From NCBI GenBank assembly GCA_007130885.1, contig SLRQ01000087.1:1-39918 (forward strand): a DNA stretch of 39,918 nt, in the 5' to 3' direction. Shown here in pieces: positions 1-8,257 of the stretch; position 1 is the stretch's first letter, and each line of letters begins with the position of its first letter. The notes under the pieces are model-generated. The model ran no database searches and was not told where the DNA came from. It was given only the letters and a program-made list of their open reading frames with translations. The DNA comes from Deltaproteobacteria bacterium. Its GTDB lineage: Bacteria > Myxococcota > Myxococcia > SLRQ01. The position numbers and the translations under genes were made by a program.

Positions 1-253
1 CCAGAAGATCCCGCGCCTGCCGGAGCTTGTCCCGGAGCGAGCGTGATGCGGTGAACGTTACCTTGTATGTTTCCTCTGAAAGAGGTTCCACGGCGCCGCG
101 CCTTTGCGGGGAGGCAGCAGGAGACCGCAAGCCAGCCGGCCGAACCGCGCAATACACATTGTCTTCCGCAGAGCTACGGCCGAGGACAAGCTCCGGCTCT
201 ACGTTGTTGTTTCCAATGGTATCGCCATGATGACCATTTTCATTTCCATCTCG

Positions 254-363
254 CCGGCACCGTAGAGCGCCGGCTTGTCCATCGCCGGTCGTTGCATGAC
301 CGTAGGTCGTCTTTGGTGCGACAACCTTATTCCCGTATTCCCCGAAATAAGTGAGGTGTCCCC
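254..363. repeat. 110-bp direct repeat, copy 1
   Basis: This stretch recurs 133 bases downstream (387-496) with only a few substitutions in its first third (for example AGAGCGCCGGCTT against AGGGCGCCGGTTT). Its last 65 or so bases are identical between copies. It ends with the 20-mer that recurs twice more at 515 and 592. The near-identity suggests recent duplication or transposition of a non-coding unit. Confidence 0.9.
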
Positions 364-611
364 CTATTCCACCGTATTCGAACTCCCCGGCACCGTAGGG
401 CGCCGGTTTGTTCATCGCCGTCCGTTGCATGACCGTAGGTCGTCTTTGGTGCGACAACCTTATTCCCGTATTCCCCGAAATAAGTGAGGTGTCCCCGTAT
501 TCCCCGTATTCCGCGAAATAAGTGAGGTGTCCCCGTATTCCGCGTATTCCCCCGTATTCCGTACCCGTATTCCGTATTCTCCGTATTCCCGGAAATAAGT
601 GAGGTGTCCCC
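344..611. repeat. 20-mer GAAATAAG...GTGTCCCC, four exact copies
   Basis: Identical 20-mers lie at 344-363, 477-496, 515-534 and 592-611, all in the same orientation. Between and after them are degenerate runs of CGTATTCC. In reverse complement each unit begins GGGGACAC, a start typical of interspersed REP-like repeats in many GC-rich genomes (recollection, not a search). The last copy is followed by CGTAAG, giving a 12-base string that recurs inverted at 39832-39843. Confidence 0.85.
387..496. repeat. 110-bp direct repeat, copy 2
   Basis: Second copy of the unit at 254-363, in the same orientation. The 23-base spacer between the copies contains the related string CACCGTATTCGAACTCC, so the spacer may itself be derived from the CGTATTCC minirepeat. 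Confidence 0.9.
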
Positions 612-742
612 GTAAGAAGTGATGCAGGTAAAGATCATCGGGGTGGTATCGTTCAGCAGTTGGGTGCTCCACCGGCAAGACTGTAATAGGATGGCCTTGT
701 CTCTTCAGAAGACGAAGAAGCAACCCAAACTGGTTACTTGAC

Positions 743-1126
743 GTGGCGGACCAGAACCGACCGACAACCGACGACCAGGCCATCGGGGCTAAGCACCCGG
801 CCATCCTCGCCAATAGCTGCGGCAAGACGGTTGCACTCTCCTGGGTATTGTTCGCCGCAGCCGTTGGCGGGTGCCTGTTCACGACGTATGGGTTTTTGGC
901 CATCGGCTACCGTTTCGAAACGATGCCGGAATCGCCCAGGAAGGACTTGTTCGTGGCGTGGGGGATCGTCGCGGCCGTCGCCAGCTTGGGCCTGGTGCCC
1001 GGCACGCTGAGTCTGGCCATCTTCTCCATCTTCAAGCAGATACGCTGGCGGATGCTCGCCGTTGCCGGCCTCCTCATCGCCATACCGCCGGCTGTGATGA
1101 TCTCCATCTTCTTCGCGCCAATGTGA
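743..1126 (+). CDS. Small integral membrane protein, unknown
   Basis: A 127-residue protein starting with GTG at 743. It has a polar N-terminus (about residues 1-28) and three strongly hydrophobic stretches: about 29-53, about 70-91 and about 103-124, with a short KQIRWR basic loop before the last one. The pattern fits a three-helix inner-membrane protein. No catalytic motif is visible and I do not recognise the family. It stands alone on plus between a repeat block and an HNH-gene remnant. The start is uncertain because no good Shine-Dalgarno sequence precedes the GTG. Confidence 0.6.
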   Translation: MADQNRPTTDDQAIGAKHPAILANSCGKTVALSWVLFAAAVGGCLFTTYGFLAIGYRFETMPESPRKDLFVAWGIVAAVASLGLVPGTLSLAIFSIFKQIRWRMLAVAGLLIAIPPAVMISIFFAPM

Positions 1127-1163
1127 GGACCTCCCCTGGCAGGCTCGACGCCCAAAGGAGGCG

Positions 1164-1310
1164 CTAGTGCCGGTACGGGCGGATGGCGATCTCGGCTACC
1201 CGGGAAGCCCGGCGCCGCTCCGGACACCGGCGGCCTCGCTCATCGACGAAGGTGCACTGCTTTCCATTCCGCTCCAGCACGGCACGGCGAATGTCCACGC
1301 GCAACCGCGC
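1164..1310 (-). pseudogene. HNH endonuclease remnant (N-terminal half of the HNH domain)
   Basis: The minus-strand frame contains VLERNGKQCTFVDERGRRC. This matches the conserved opening of the HNH domain common in myxobacterial HNH endonucleases (pattern R..V..R.G..C.FV...G.RC, normally followed by a His-His motif). Here the frame continues as ERRRASRVAEIAIRPYRH and stops. The His-His and downstream Asn/His residues are gone, and the upstream sequence in this frame is the antisense of the neighbouring small gene. I infer a decayed fragment of a once longer gene. Confidence 0.5.
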
Positions 1311-1317
1311 GGGACCC

Positions 1318-1512
1318 TTAGTCGAACTTCTTGTAGCGGGAGTGAATGCGCAGCATCTCGCCTTTCTTGCGCTCGATCTCGACGGTCTCCTCGAGGGGGA
1401 CCTCTTTCTTGCTGACCGCGCAGACAACCATCTCGGCTGGCGCCTCCTTGGCTGATTCCTCGGGCTCGCTCGTAGGCTCGGTGCCGGCTTTCTCGTTCTT
1501 TTCTTCGGTCAT
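1318..1512 (-). CDS. Small acidic/charged protein, unknown
   Basis: A 64-residue protein starting with ATG at 1510-1512. The first 27 residues are a Glu/Lys/Ala/Pro-rich, probably disordered tail. The rest (VVCAVSKKEVPLEETVEIER, then a KKGEMLRIHSRYKKF ending) looks like a small folded unit with one Cys and a basic C-terminus. No family is recognised. It lies divergent from the small anchored protein at 1581, with about 70 bases between the starts. The even amino-acid composition and clean start support a real gene, but the function is unknown. Confidence 0.55.
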   Translation of the reverse strand: MTEEKNEKAGTEPTSEPEESAKEAPAEMVVCAVSKKEVPLEETVEIERKKGEMLRIHSRYKKFD

Positions 1513-1580
1513 GGTGTCGTGGCTGTTAGCACGGCGCGGGCTTGGCCCGCAACTGGTATGGGTCTATAAGTGTTAGGGGC

Positions 1581-1856
1581 ATGGGAAAAAAGAAAAAGAA
1601 GAAGAGCAAGGAGAGTTGGGCTCGAGAGGCCGACCCGTTGCTCCATGAGATATTGCAGGCCGAGGAAGAGGGCGACAACCGCCACGCGTTGACTCTGGCA
1701 AAGACGGCGATGGAGGATGTAAATGCCACCCCGGAGGCCAAGCAGGCGGCGCTTGCAACCAAGCAGCGGCTCTCTTTGGATCCCGTGGCGTTGGCTCTCG
1801 GCCTAGCCGGGGCGGCCTTCTGGGGCGTAGTCCTGTATGTGTTCGTAATAAGCTAG
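1581..1856 (+). CDS. Small tail-anchored protein, unknown
   Basis: A 91-residue protein. I chose ATG 1581 (MGKKKKKKSKESW) over the in-frame upstream start at 1542 because the upstream 13 residues look like leader sequence. It begins with a run of six lysines, continues with a charged helical region (about 10-68; a short TPR-like helical hairpin with ALTLAKTAMEDV is possible), and ends with one membrane helix (about 69-91) right at the C-terminus. This is a tail-anchor layout with a cytosolic helical domain. The stop codon overlaps the stop of the convergent large lipoprotein gene in a shared CTAG. Confidence 0.6.
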   Translation: MGKKKKKKSKESWAREADPLLHEILQAEEEGDNRHALTLAKTAMEDVNATPEAKQAALATKQRLSLDPVALALGLAGAAFWGVVLYVFVIS

Positions 1857-4630
1857 AGGCCGCGCACGTAGATCTCGTCGATGTTGCTCCTCCCACCGCT
1901 TGCCACGGGGTCACCGTTTACAGCCGTGTTGCTGGTCATCAGCCAGCGTATGTAGACGACCTCTTCGTCCTCGAGCTGCTGGGGCAGGTTGCCTCTGAAG
2001 GCGCCCGACTCGTAGTCGTTGGCTACCGTAATTGGGGCGATGTCATACCAGTCGCTTCCGTCGAAGCTGTACTGGATCTGGAAGTCCCGCGGTCCGGTGC
2101 TCGTGCTCCGCTGCTTCGAAAGTAGCTCGAGGCTCGAGAAGCCTTCGCTGGAGAAGCTTATTTGCCAGTACCTCGATTCGGCGCCCTCGTTCCAGCCCGT
2201 GGCCGAAGCCGACCTCGCTCCGCTCCCACCGGCGCCGGCGTCGGCTATGGTGATCTCTCCATCCGGCTGCAGGGTGAGGTCGCGGCCGTCGTTGTCGCCG
2301 TTGTACTCCGTGACGGTGGTTTCCTCGTTGGTGAAGTCCCAGCCGACAATCACGGTATTGACGCAAGCGCCGTTCTCCTCGTAAAAGCCCTGGCGGCACT
2401 CCCACGGACACAGTTCGGCCTCCTCCCAGTCCTGCTCGCTCTCGTCCCAGCCGACCACGAACTTCACGGTGGTGTCCAAGGTATCGGCGTTCTCCGGCCG
2501 TTCGTTCAGGCAGAGCATTTCCTGTGTAGCCGGCCCCCGGTGAACCGCTGACATCCCGCCGAGAACCAGCTCACCGTCCTCGTCACCGTAAATGCGTGTC
2601 GCAAGGCGAAGGAATGCCGCGTCCTCCGGCGCCGCCACGATACGGCTTAGCACCTGCCAGTCATCGCTCTCCGTGGTGTAGGAGCCGTAGTAGGGGCTTC
2701 CCAGGGTGCGCTCGCCATTCTCGTCGAGCCACTGATAGATGAACCTGGCACTCACCGTCTCATCGTCATCGTGAAATGCCATCTCGATTTCGTAGAGGCG
2801 GTCGGGTTGGACGGGATTCAGCCCCATGGTCGTCAGCTCGTTGTCTTCAGGGTCTCCTCCGCCGCGGATGAGGCGCGCGGCGTAGTCGCCGTACTTGACG
2901 AGGTCCTCCTCGCGTTCCACTCCAAGCTCCTCGTTCCAAGTCCAGTGAAGCGGTACCAGGTTGCCGTCTTCGTCATCCACCCAGTCCTCCATATCGGCGT
3001 TTCGGGGGATGAAGATACTTGCCTCGCCGGGCTCGAGAGGCAGCCCCGCAAAGCCGTCGAGGTCGCAGGCTTGCCAGCTATCTCCACCGTCGCCAGAGAA
3101 GGCGAAGACGTACTCGTATTCGCCGGGGGTGTCGAATGCATGAAGCGTCACATAGCCGTCGTTGTCGCCGCCTTCATGCTGCGGGTCGTACCCGGCAGTG
3201 AAGCAGTCCAGATGCTCGACGCCGGTTATCACGCTTATTGGAGCCGGGCCGTGGCACCATATCGCGGAAAGGCCCGCCAGCTCGTCCTCTTCGCCGGTCC
3301 CATCCGCCCTGATCTCGCCTATGAACTCGATCTCTCGGTCGATTGGAGCAGCCACCTCGTCGGGTGCATGGATGGCGCACCACTCGATTTCCACATTCTC
3401 CATGCAGACGCCGTTGTATTCGTGATGATTGGGATCGCACTTCCAAAGACACGCGTCGCTGGTCCAGTCCTGGTCGTCCTCGACCCAGAATATGGCGACG
3501 GTTTCGGCTATTGGCTCCGCGTTTTCGGGGGACTCGTCCTCACAGTCCACCACCAAGGCGTCATGACATTCGCCCTGTCTGCTCGGATGCTCGCCGTAGT
3601 TCTCCTCGCACTCCCATGGACATCGTTCATCCGTCCAGGACCACCCATCATCGCCCTCGACCCATTGCACCGTGACGGTCTCAGCCGTGGGCTCGGCGTT
3701 TTCGGGCGACTCGTCCTTGCAATCGACCTCCAGCTCGTCATGGCACTCATCCGGCATGCTGGGATGGAAGCCGTACTCGGTCATGCACTGCCAAGGACAT
3801 CGGTCGTCGGTCCAACCCCAGCCGTCGTCTCCCTCGACCCAGTTGATGAGGGTGGTGTCTGATGTGGACTCGGCGTGCTCGGGCGGATCATCCCTGCAAT
3901 CGACCAGTACCTCATCGAGGCACTCTCCCGGGCTGCTGGAATGCTCGTCGTACTCTTTATCGCACTCCCACGGGCAAACGTGGTCGGTCCACTCCAGCGC
4001 GTCCTCGTCCCATGTGATGGTGACATCGACCCCGCTTTCGGTGGTCTCCGCGTTTTCGGGCGGATCGTCTCTGCACTCCAGCACTACCTCGTCGAGGCAT
4101 CCTCCAGGTGCGCTGCCGTGTTCACCGAAGCCGGCGTCACATTCCCACGGGCAAAGGTCATCGCTCCACTTCTGATAAACCTCGCTCCATATCACGATGA
4201 CCGTCGTCTCGGTCGACGAGGCGTTCTCGGGTGGCTCATCTCGGCATTCCACCTCCAGCTCCTGGTGACATTGACCGGGAACACTGGGATGCTCCCCGTA
4301 GCCCGGGATGCAGGACCAGTCGCACTCGGCCGGCTCCCCCCAGCCGTCGTCCTCCGTCCATTTTATCTCGACATGCTCGAGCTGTGAGCTTGCATTTGCC
4401 GGCGCTACGTCCTTGCAGGCCACCAGGCGGCTGTTAACGCAGTTGTCGTTGACCTTCGTGAAACCTGCCTCGCATACGCATTCCCCAGTATCGGGGTCAC
4501 ACGTGGCGTTGTCTCCGCAATGCACTCCCTCGCACTTCGGTGCTATGGGCTCTTCTTTCTCGCCGCAGGCGGCGGCTAGAGCCAAACAGAGGGCTGGAAC
4601 TAAGACGGAAAGCAGTCGATTAGAGCTCAT
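1853..4630 (-). CDS. Large modular secreted lipoprotein with EGF-like and repeated Cys modules
   Basis: A 925-residue exported lipoprotein. I start it at ATG 4630 because a signal peptide with lipobox LAAAC (Cys22) follows directly and GGAG lies 8 bases upstream. After the lipobox comes an EGF-like module (about 33-65, CDPDTGECVCEAGF). Six tandem modules of about 55-60 residues follow (about 70-400), each with the pattern C-[KRE]-D-x-x-P-x-[NH]-A, a Trp/Asp-rich strand, CPWEC or a variant, and a closing Cys. Then come two beta-rich domains (about 400-690; the second resembles a CBM4/9-type carbohydrate-binding fold), a seventh Cys module (about 690-745), and a C-terminal discoidin-like domain. 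It is probably a cell-surface adhesion or binding protein; the ligand is unknown. It lies 70 bases downstream of rpoH on the same strand. Confidence 0.85.
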   Translation of the reverse strand: MSSNRLLSVLVPALCLALAAACGEKEEPIAPKCEGVHCGDNATCDPDTGECVCEAGFTKVNDNCVNSRLVACKDVAPANASSQLEHVEIKWTEDDGWGEPAECDWSCIPGYGEHPSVPGQCHQELEVECRDEPPENASSTETTVIVIWSEVYQKWSDDLCPWECDAGFGEHGSAPGGCLDEVVLECRDDPPENAETTESGVDVTITWDEDALEWTDHVCPWECDKEYDEHSSSPGECLDEVLVDCRDDPPEHAESTSDTTLINWVEGDDGWGWTDDRCPWQCMTEYGFHPSMPDECHDELEVDCKDESPENAEPTAETVTVQWVEGDDGWSWTDERCPWECEENYGEHPSRQGECHDALVVDCEDESPENAEPIAETVAIFWVEDDQDWTSDACLWKCDPNHHEYNGVCMENVEIEWCAIHAPDEVAAPIDREIEFIGEIRADGTGEEDELAGLSAIWCHGPAPISVITGVEHLDCFTAGYDPQHEGGDNDGYVTLHAFDTPGEYEYVFAFSGDGGDSWQACDLDGFAGLPLEPGEASIFIPRNADMEDWVDDEDGNLVPLHWTWNEELGVEREEDLVKYGDYAARLIRGGGDPEDNELTTMGLNPVQPDRLYEIEMAFHDDDETVSARFIYQWLDENGERTLGSPYYGSYTTESDDWQVLSRIVAAPEDAAFLRLATRIYGDEDGELVLGGMSAVHRGPATQEMLCLNERPENADTLDTTVKFVVGWDESEQDWEEAELCPWECRQGFYEENGACVNTVIVGWDFTNEETTVTEYNGDNDGRDLTLQPDGEITIADAGAGGSGARSASATGWNEGAESRYWQISFSSEGFSSLELLSKQRSTSTGPRDFQIQYSFDGSDWYDIAPITVANDYESGAFRGNLPQQLEDEEVVYIRWLMTSNTAVNGDPVASGGRSNIDEIYVRGL

Positions 4631-4700
4631 TTTTGACTCCGGGTTGGCCGTTTTCCCCCTGAGCCAAGCATCGGACGGCCCCCACGTCAATCACCGTCGT

Positions 4701-5729
4701 TCACACGGGCTCTTGTACGACAAGCTCCCCGAAGTCCGGGATCTCTTTCTCCATGTAGGCCTTGAGACGGTCGACCAGCTTCTTTTCGATCTGGCGCGCC
4801 CTTTCGCGGCTGACTCCGAACTCTTCTCCGATCTCTTGCAGCGTCTTGGGGTCTTCGGCAAGGAGCCGTTTCTCCAAGAGGGCCTTGTCGCGCGGATCGT
4901 CGATTGACGCGCTGAAGCTCTCGAGCTTCTCCAAGAATATGGATCTGAGTTCCACGTCGGCCAGAACGGTATCGGTGCCTTCCCCCTCGAAACGAAGACG
5001 ATCCCCCAGTGTTTGTCCTTCCTCGTCCTCGCCCATGGGGGCTTGTAATGATGCATCGGAGCCCGATAGCCGCTGCTCCATATCCATTATGTCCTGCTCG
5101 GGTACGTCGAGACGCTGAGCCAAGAGCTTGGGCTCCGGTTTGAAACCCATGCTCTCGAGTTTTCGCTTCTCCTTGCGCAGGTTGAAGAAGAGCTTCCTTT
5201 GATTCTGGGTGGTGCCGAGCTTCACCAGCCGCCAGTTGTCCATTACGAAGCGGATTATGTACGCCCGAATCCACCAAGCAGCGTAGGTAGAGAGCTTCAC
5301 TCCCTTGTACGGGTCGAACTTCTTGACCGCCAGCATCAGGCCCACGTTGCCTTCCTGAATCAGGTCCAGCAGGTTGAAGGCGGCCCGCCGGTACTCGTTG
5401 GCTATCTTCACCACCAGACGAAGGTTCGAAGCCACCAGCTTGTAGGCGGCATCGATGTCGCCTTCTTCAACGTAGCGCACAGCAAGGTCGTGCTCGTCCT
5501 CTCGGGAGAGTACGTTGTGCCGGCTAATCTCCCAAAGGTACCTGGTCAGAGGGTCGGCGGGGGCCAGCGCGGATGGGTTCTCTTCCGCCGGTACTGGGGG
5601 CAACGGTCGATTGGATGGCCCCGGCTCGCTAGCGAAGCTTTCGCGTGCCGCATCCTCCTCGCGGCCTTCCGCGCCGGCCTCTTCGGAGGGCTTTCTTGGA
5701 TCTGTTTCTTGTCTTGCTCTTTCCGTCAT
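4701..5729 (-). CDS. rpoH: RNA polymerase sigma factor RpoH (sigma-32 type)
   Basis: A 342-residue sigma-70-family factor directing RNA polymerase to heat-shock-type promoters. After a disordered acidic N-terminus (1-55) come region 1.2 (PLTRYLWEISRHNVLSREDE), region 2 (NLRLVVKIANEYRR, then LLDLIQEGNVGLMLAVKKFD and STYAAWWIRAYI), and the RpoH box QRKLFFNLRKEKRKLE, which separates RpoH from RpoD. Region 3 follows, then region 4 with the helix-turn-helix LQEIGEEFGVSRERARQIEK. The length is somewhat above the usual 285-300 because of the N-terminal extension. The start is ATG 5727-5729. It is divergent from the DEAD-box helicase gene, with a 309-base intergenic region holding both promoters. Confidence 0.93.
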   Translation of the reverse strand: MTERARQETDPRKPSEEAGAEGREEDAARESFASEPGPSNRPLPPVPAEENPSALAPADPLTRYLWEISRHNVLSREDEHDLAVRYVEEGDIDAAYKLVASNLRLVVKIANEYRRAAFNLLDLIQEGNVGLMLAVKKFDPYKGVKLSTYAAWWIRAYIIRFVMDNWRLVKLGTTQNQRKLFFNLRKEKRKLESMGFKPEPKLLAQRLDVPEQDIMDMEQRLSGSDASLQAPMGEDEEGQTLGDRLRFEGEGTDTVLADVELRSIFLEKLESFSASIDDPRDKALLEKRLLAEDPKTLQEIGEEFGVSRERARQIEKKLVDRLKAYMEKEIPDFGELVVQEPV

Positions 5730-6038
5730 TCTGGCTTCTAGACGTGTATACCGGCGTCAATAGACGTTCCAGCGCAGTTTGCGTCACATCTTATCGTATC
5801 GCAATGGATTTGCTTGGGATGGAAAACAGGGTCGAAGTAGGTTATACGTGCTGACTATCACAAGTAGCCGGGTGGTGCGTCGGATGCTGGCGTGACCGCT
5901 CGAGAATCTCCGCAAGGTGCTCACCCTCGCCACGGCGATGCGTGGATGCCAGGCAAAGGCTCTCGAGTGGTCTAGCCCACCGAAGCTCGGACCCCGGCCA
6001 TCCCCCACTACAGCTAAGTTGCATCAGAAGGGTGACCA
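5730..6038. promoter_or_regulatory. Divergent intergenic region rpoH / DEAD-box helicase
   Basis: These 309 bases separate the divergent starts of rpoH and the RNA helicase and must carry both promoters. I see no convincing -35/-10 pair, sigma-54 box or strong hairpin. AT-richer patches lie at about 5790-5850 (around TTATCGTATC and GGTTATACG). A ribosome-binding stretch AAGGGTGACC precedes the helicase ATG. Confidence 0.45.
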
Positions 6039-7928
6039 ATGGAGCCTTCCGCAGAAGCAAGACAAGATTCGTCCAAACCCAGTCCATGTCCCGCTGACGG
6101 CAAGACGCCGGTCGAGGGGCTGTTCAGTGAGTACTCCTTCAGTGACCTTGATCTCTCTCCGGCTTTGCTGGAGTCCATCGAGGAGCACGGGTATGCCCTA
6201 GCCACGCCGGTGCAGGCTCGCTGTATTCCCTTGGCCCTCGAGGGTAAGGATCTCATTGTCCGATCGAAGACCGGTACTGGTAAGACTGCTGCTTTCGGTA
6301 TCCCACTAATCGAGAGCATCGAGTCGGGAGCCGAAAAGCCACAAGCCTTGGTGCTTGCGCCCACCAGGGAGCTTGCGTTGCAAGGAGCCCAGGAGATCGA
6401 GGCTTTGGGCAGGAAGAAGGGAGTCCGGGTTTGTGCCGTCTACGGAGGCGCTTCGCTGCAGGCACAAATTGAAGAGCTGCGATCAGGTGTCGATGTGGTC
6501 GTCGGCACTCCGGGACGTATCATCGATCAGATGAAGCGAGGTCACCTGGATCTGTCGGAAGTTCGAGGGAAGGTACTCGACGAAGCCGACGAGATGCTTT
6601 CCATGGGCTTTCTCGAGGACGTGCGCCGAATACTGGAAGCCTGCCCTTCGGAATCCCAGACGCTTCTTTTCTCCGCTACGGTCTCGGAGGAAGTGGAGAG
6701 CCTGATCTCCCGGTACATGAGCAGCCCGGAGACAATTTTGCTTTCCGGTGACGAGTACTCGGTCGAGGGAATCGACAACATCCTGTACGAGACGCGCGGC
6801 GATTATCCAAAGCCACGTAATCTCCTCTATCTCCTGGAGATAGAGCGACCGGACTCGGCGCTGATTTTTTGCAACACCAGGGATGACACCTCGCTTGTGG
6901 CCGCGGTCTTGAACCGCCATGGGTGGCAAGCCGAGATACTAAACAGCGATCTCTCCCAGCGTGCACGCGAGCAGGTCATGAGGCGGGTGAAGGCTGGTGA
7001 GCTTCGGGTGATGGTGGCGACGGACCTGGCCGCTCGCGGGATCGACATCAGCGGGCTGACGCACGTCATCAATTACTCCATGCCCGAGGATCCTCTCGTG
7101 TACATGCACAGGGTAGGGCGTACAGGTCGGCTTGGCTGCGCCGGAACGGCTATATCGCTCATGGGGGGTAAGGATCTCTCCACGCTCTCCGTGCTCGAGA
7201 AGAGGTATGGCGTCGAGTTCGAGCGCCGTAATCTGCCCGATCAGGAGGAAGCGAGCCGTACCTGGGCGGAGCGACACATCCGGGAACTCGAGCACGCCAT
7301 GAACGGCAGCGTTTTCGAAGCTTTCCTGCCGCTCGTAAAGGAGATCAAGAGCAGGCCGGATGGTGATTTCATCATGGCCCATGCTCTAAAAAGCTACTTC
7401 GAGAGCAGGCGCCCCCGGGTCGAGCAGGAGCGCGCCGGCGAGGCCCGGAGCGAGGAGCGGCGACAATCGAGGAGGAAGGGCAAGAGCGGCGCGGGGACGA
7501 GACCTCGCCGAGAGCCCGGAGAGCGTACCGGGCCGGGCCGAAGAAAAGACGCCTCGGAGCGGCCAAGGGGAGAGCATAGGCTCGAGGAGAAGAGCAAAGG
7601 CGATGGGCACCCCGAGCAGCGAGAAGGCCGGCGGGATGGCTCTCGGCTTTTCGTTGGAATCGGAAGTGATGCCGGCCTAGACGAAGCCGGTGTCAAGGAA
7701 GCCGTGTGCAAGGCGGCGGCAGCCGACCCGCTGACCGTCGTCTCGGTGGACATGAAGGAGCGTCATAGTTTCCTCATCTGCCGAGATGAGGACGCGGCGC
7801 GCGCTCTGCTCTCGGCGAATGGCCGCGAGCACGGCGACACCGTCTTGAAGATCGAGGTGGCCCGCGGCGCTCGCCGCCGCCAGCGGAGTCGTCCGCGAAG
7901 GCGAACTTCGCCGGGCAAGGAGGGCTAG
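6039..7928 (+). CDS. deaD: ATP-dependent DEAD-box RNA helicase, CsdA/DeaD-like
   Basis: A 629-residue RNA helicase that remodels structured RNA, expected in ribosome assembly and mRNA turnover. All core motifs are seen in order: a Q-motif region (about 30-55), motif I SKTGTGKT, Ia APTRELA, Ib TPGRI, II DEAD, III SAT, V ATDLAARGID, and VI HRVGRTGR. A long Arg/Lys/Glu-rich disordered linker (about 450-530) follows. The C-terminal domain (about 530-610) has the DbpA-type RNA-binding pattern, and the protein ends in a short basic tail. The length equals that of E. coli CsdA/DeaD, so the symbol is a family-level call. The start ATG 6039 is preceded by AAGGGTG. It is divergent from rpoH. Confidence 0.92.
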   Translation: MEPSAEARQDSSKPSPCPADGKTPVEGLFSEYSFSDLDLSPALLESIEEHGYALATPVQARCIPLALEGKDLIVRSKTGTGKTAAFGIPLIESIESGAEKPQALVLAPTRELALQGAQEIEALGRKKGVRVCAVYGGASLQAQIEELRSGVDVVVGTPGRIIDQMKRGHLDLSEVRGKVLDEADEMLSMGFLEDVRRILEACPSESQTLLFSATVSEEVESLISRYMSSPETILLSGDEYSVEGIDNILYETRGDYPKPRNLLYLLEIERPDSALIFCNTRDDTSLVAAVLNRHGWQAEILNSDLSQRAREQVMRRVKAGELRVMVATDLAARGIDISGLTHVINYSMPEDPLVYMHRVGRTGRLGCAGTAISLMGGKDLSTLSVLEKRYGVEFERRNLPDQEEASRTWAERHIRELEHAMNGSVFEAFLPLVKEIKSRPDGDFIMAHALKSYFESRRPRVEQERAGEARSEERRQSRRKGKSGAGTRPRREPGERTGPGRRKDASERPRGEHRLEEKSKGDGHPEQREGRRDGSRLFVGIGSDAGLDEAGVKEAVCKAAAADPLTVVSVDMKERHSFLICRDEDAARALLSANGREHGDTVLKIEVARGARRRQRSRPRRRTSPGKEG

Positions 7929-8257
7929 GGCCAAGAAGACCGCTCCCCGGGAAAGAGCATCATTGGGGAGCTTCCTTGGAGGTTCTTTCAGCCGTTGACT
8001 GGCGCGTAAGCTGCTGTAATTAGAGGACTAGGCAGCGGGCTGGCGATTTTTTTGGGCCTAGCTCCACGGCCTCCGTGACGCGGAGCGCAAGATAGAGCCG
8101 TCGTTACGGGACTTGCTCCACCGAGCTGGCTCCGCAGAGAAGCACCTGCGGAGAAGCGCCGGCCGAGATGGAGCCATCCAGCCAGATTGACGACCCCCGG
8201 CGTAGTGCAAGTAGTTCAACCTATTGCCGGTGAGGAGTCATCGGCGAGGAGGGAGAG
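7929..8257. other. Intergenic region with hairpin
   Basis: No gene is seen in these 329 bases. They hold a T7 run at about 8045-8051 that is not preceded by a proper stem. A perfect 8-bp inverted repeat CTCCGCAG/CTGCGGAG with an 8-base loop lies at 8130-8153; it has no U-tract, so it is not a typical intrinsic terminator. The strong ribosome-binding site GAGGAGGGAGAG for the next lipoprotein gene closes the region. The promoter for that gene is presumably here but was not located. Confidence 0.5.

Larger units (their letters stand above)
1..742. other. Repeat-rich non-coding block
   Basis: No convincing gene is seen here. The first 46 bases read in one frame as a short plausible protein tail ending in TGA at 44-46, so a gene cut by the window edge is possible but unsupported. 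The middle (254-611) is built of repeats: a duplicated 110-bp unit, four exact copies of a 20-mer, and many degenerate copies of CGTATTCC between them. The open frames across it exist because the repeats lack stops and have no recognisable protein. The shape (short palindromic or GGGGACA-type repeats between genes) is like REP/RAYT-associated intergenic repeats, but no RAYT transposase gene is present. Confidence 0.6.

Noticed and set aside
460..903. 147-codon minus-strand frame at the left edge
   Set aside because: Its N-terminal part is antisense to the small membrane protein gene and its C-terminal part is translated repeat. No known domain.
2771..3862. 363-codon frame antisense to the large lipoprotein
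   Set aside because: The minus-strand frame has clear EGF and Cys modules. The plus frame has no recognisable domain and arises from GC-rich codon bias.
5842..5847. TTATAC as a -10 box for the helicase gene
   Set aside because: No acceptable -35 at 16-18 bases upstream and a long distance to the start.
8130..8153. Hairpin CTCCGCAG/CTGCGGAG as a terminator
   Set aside because: No U-tract follows on either strand, and it lies about 200 bases after the helicase stop. Kept only as a hairpin in the region note.
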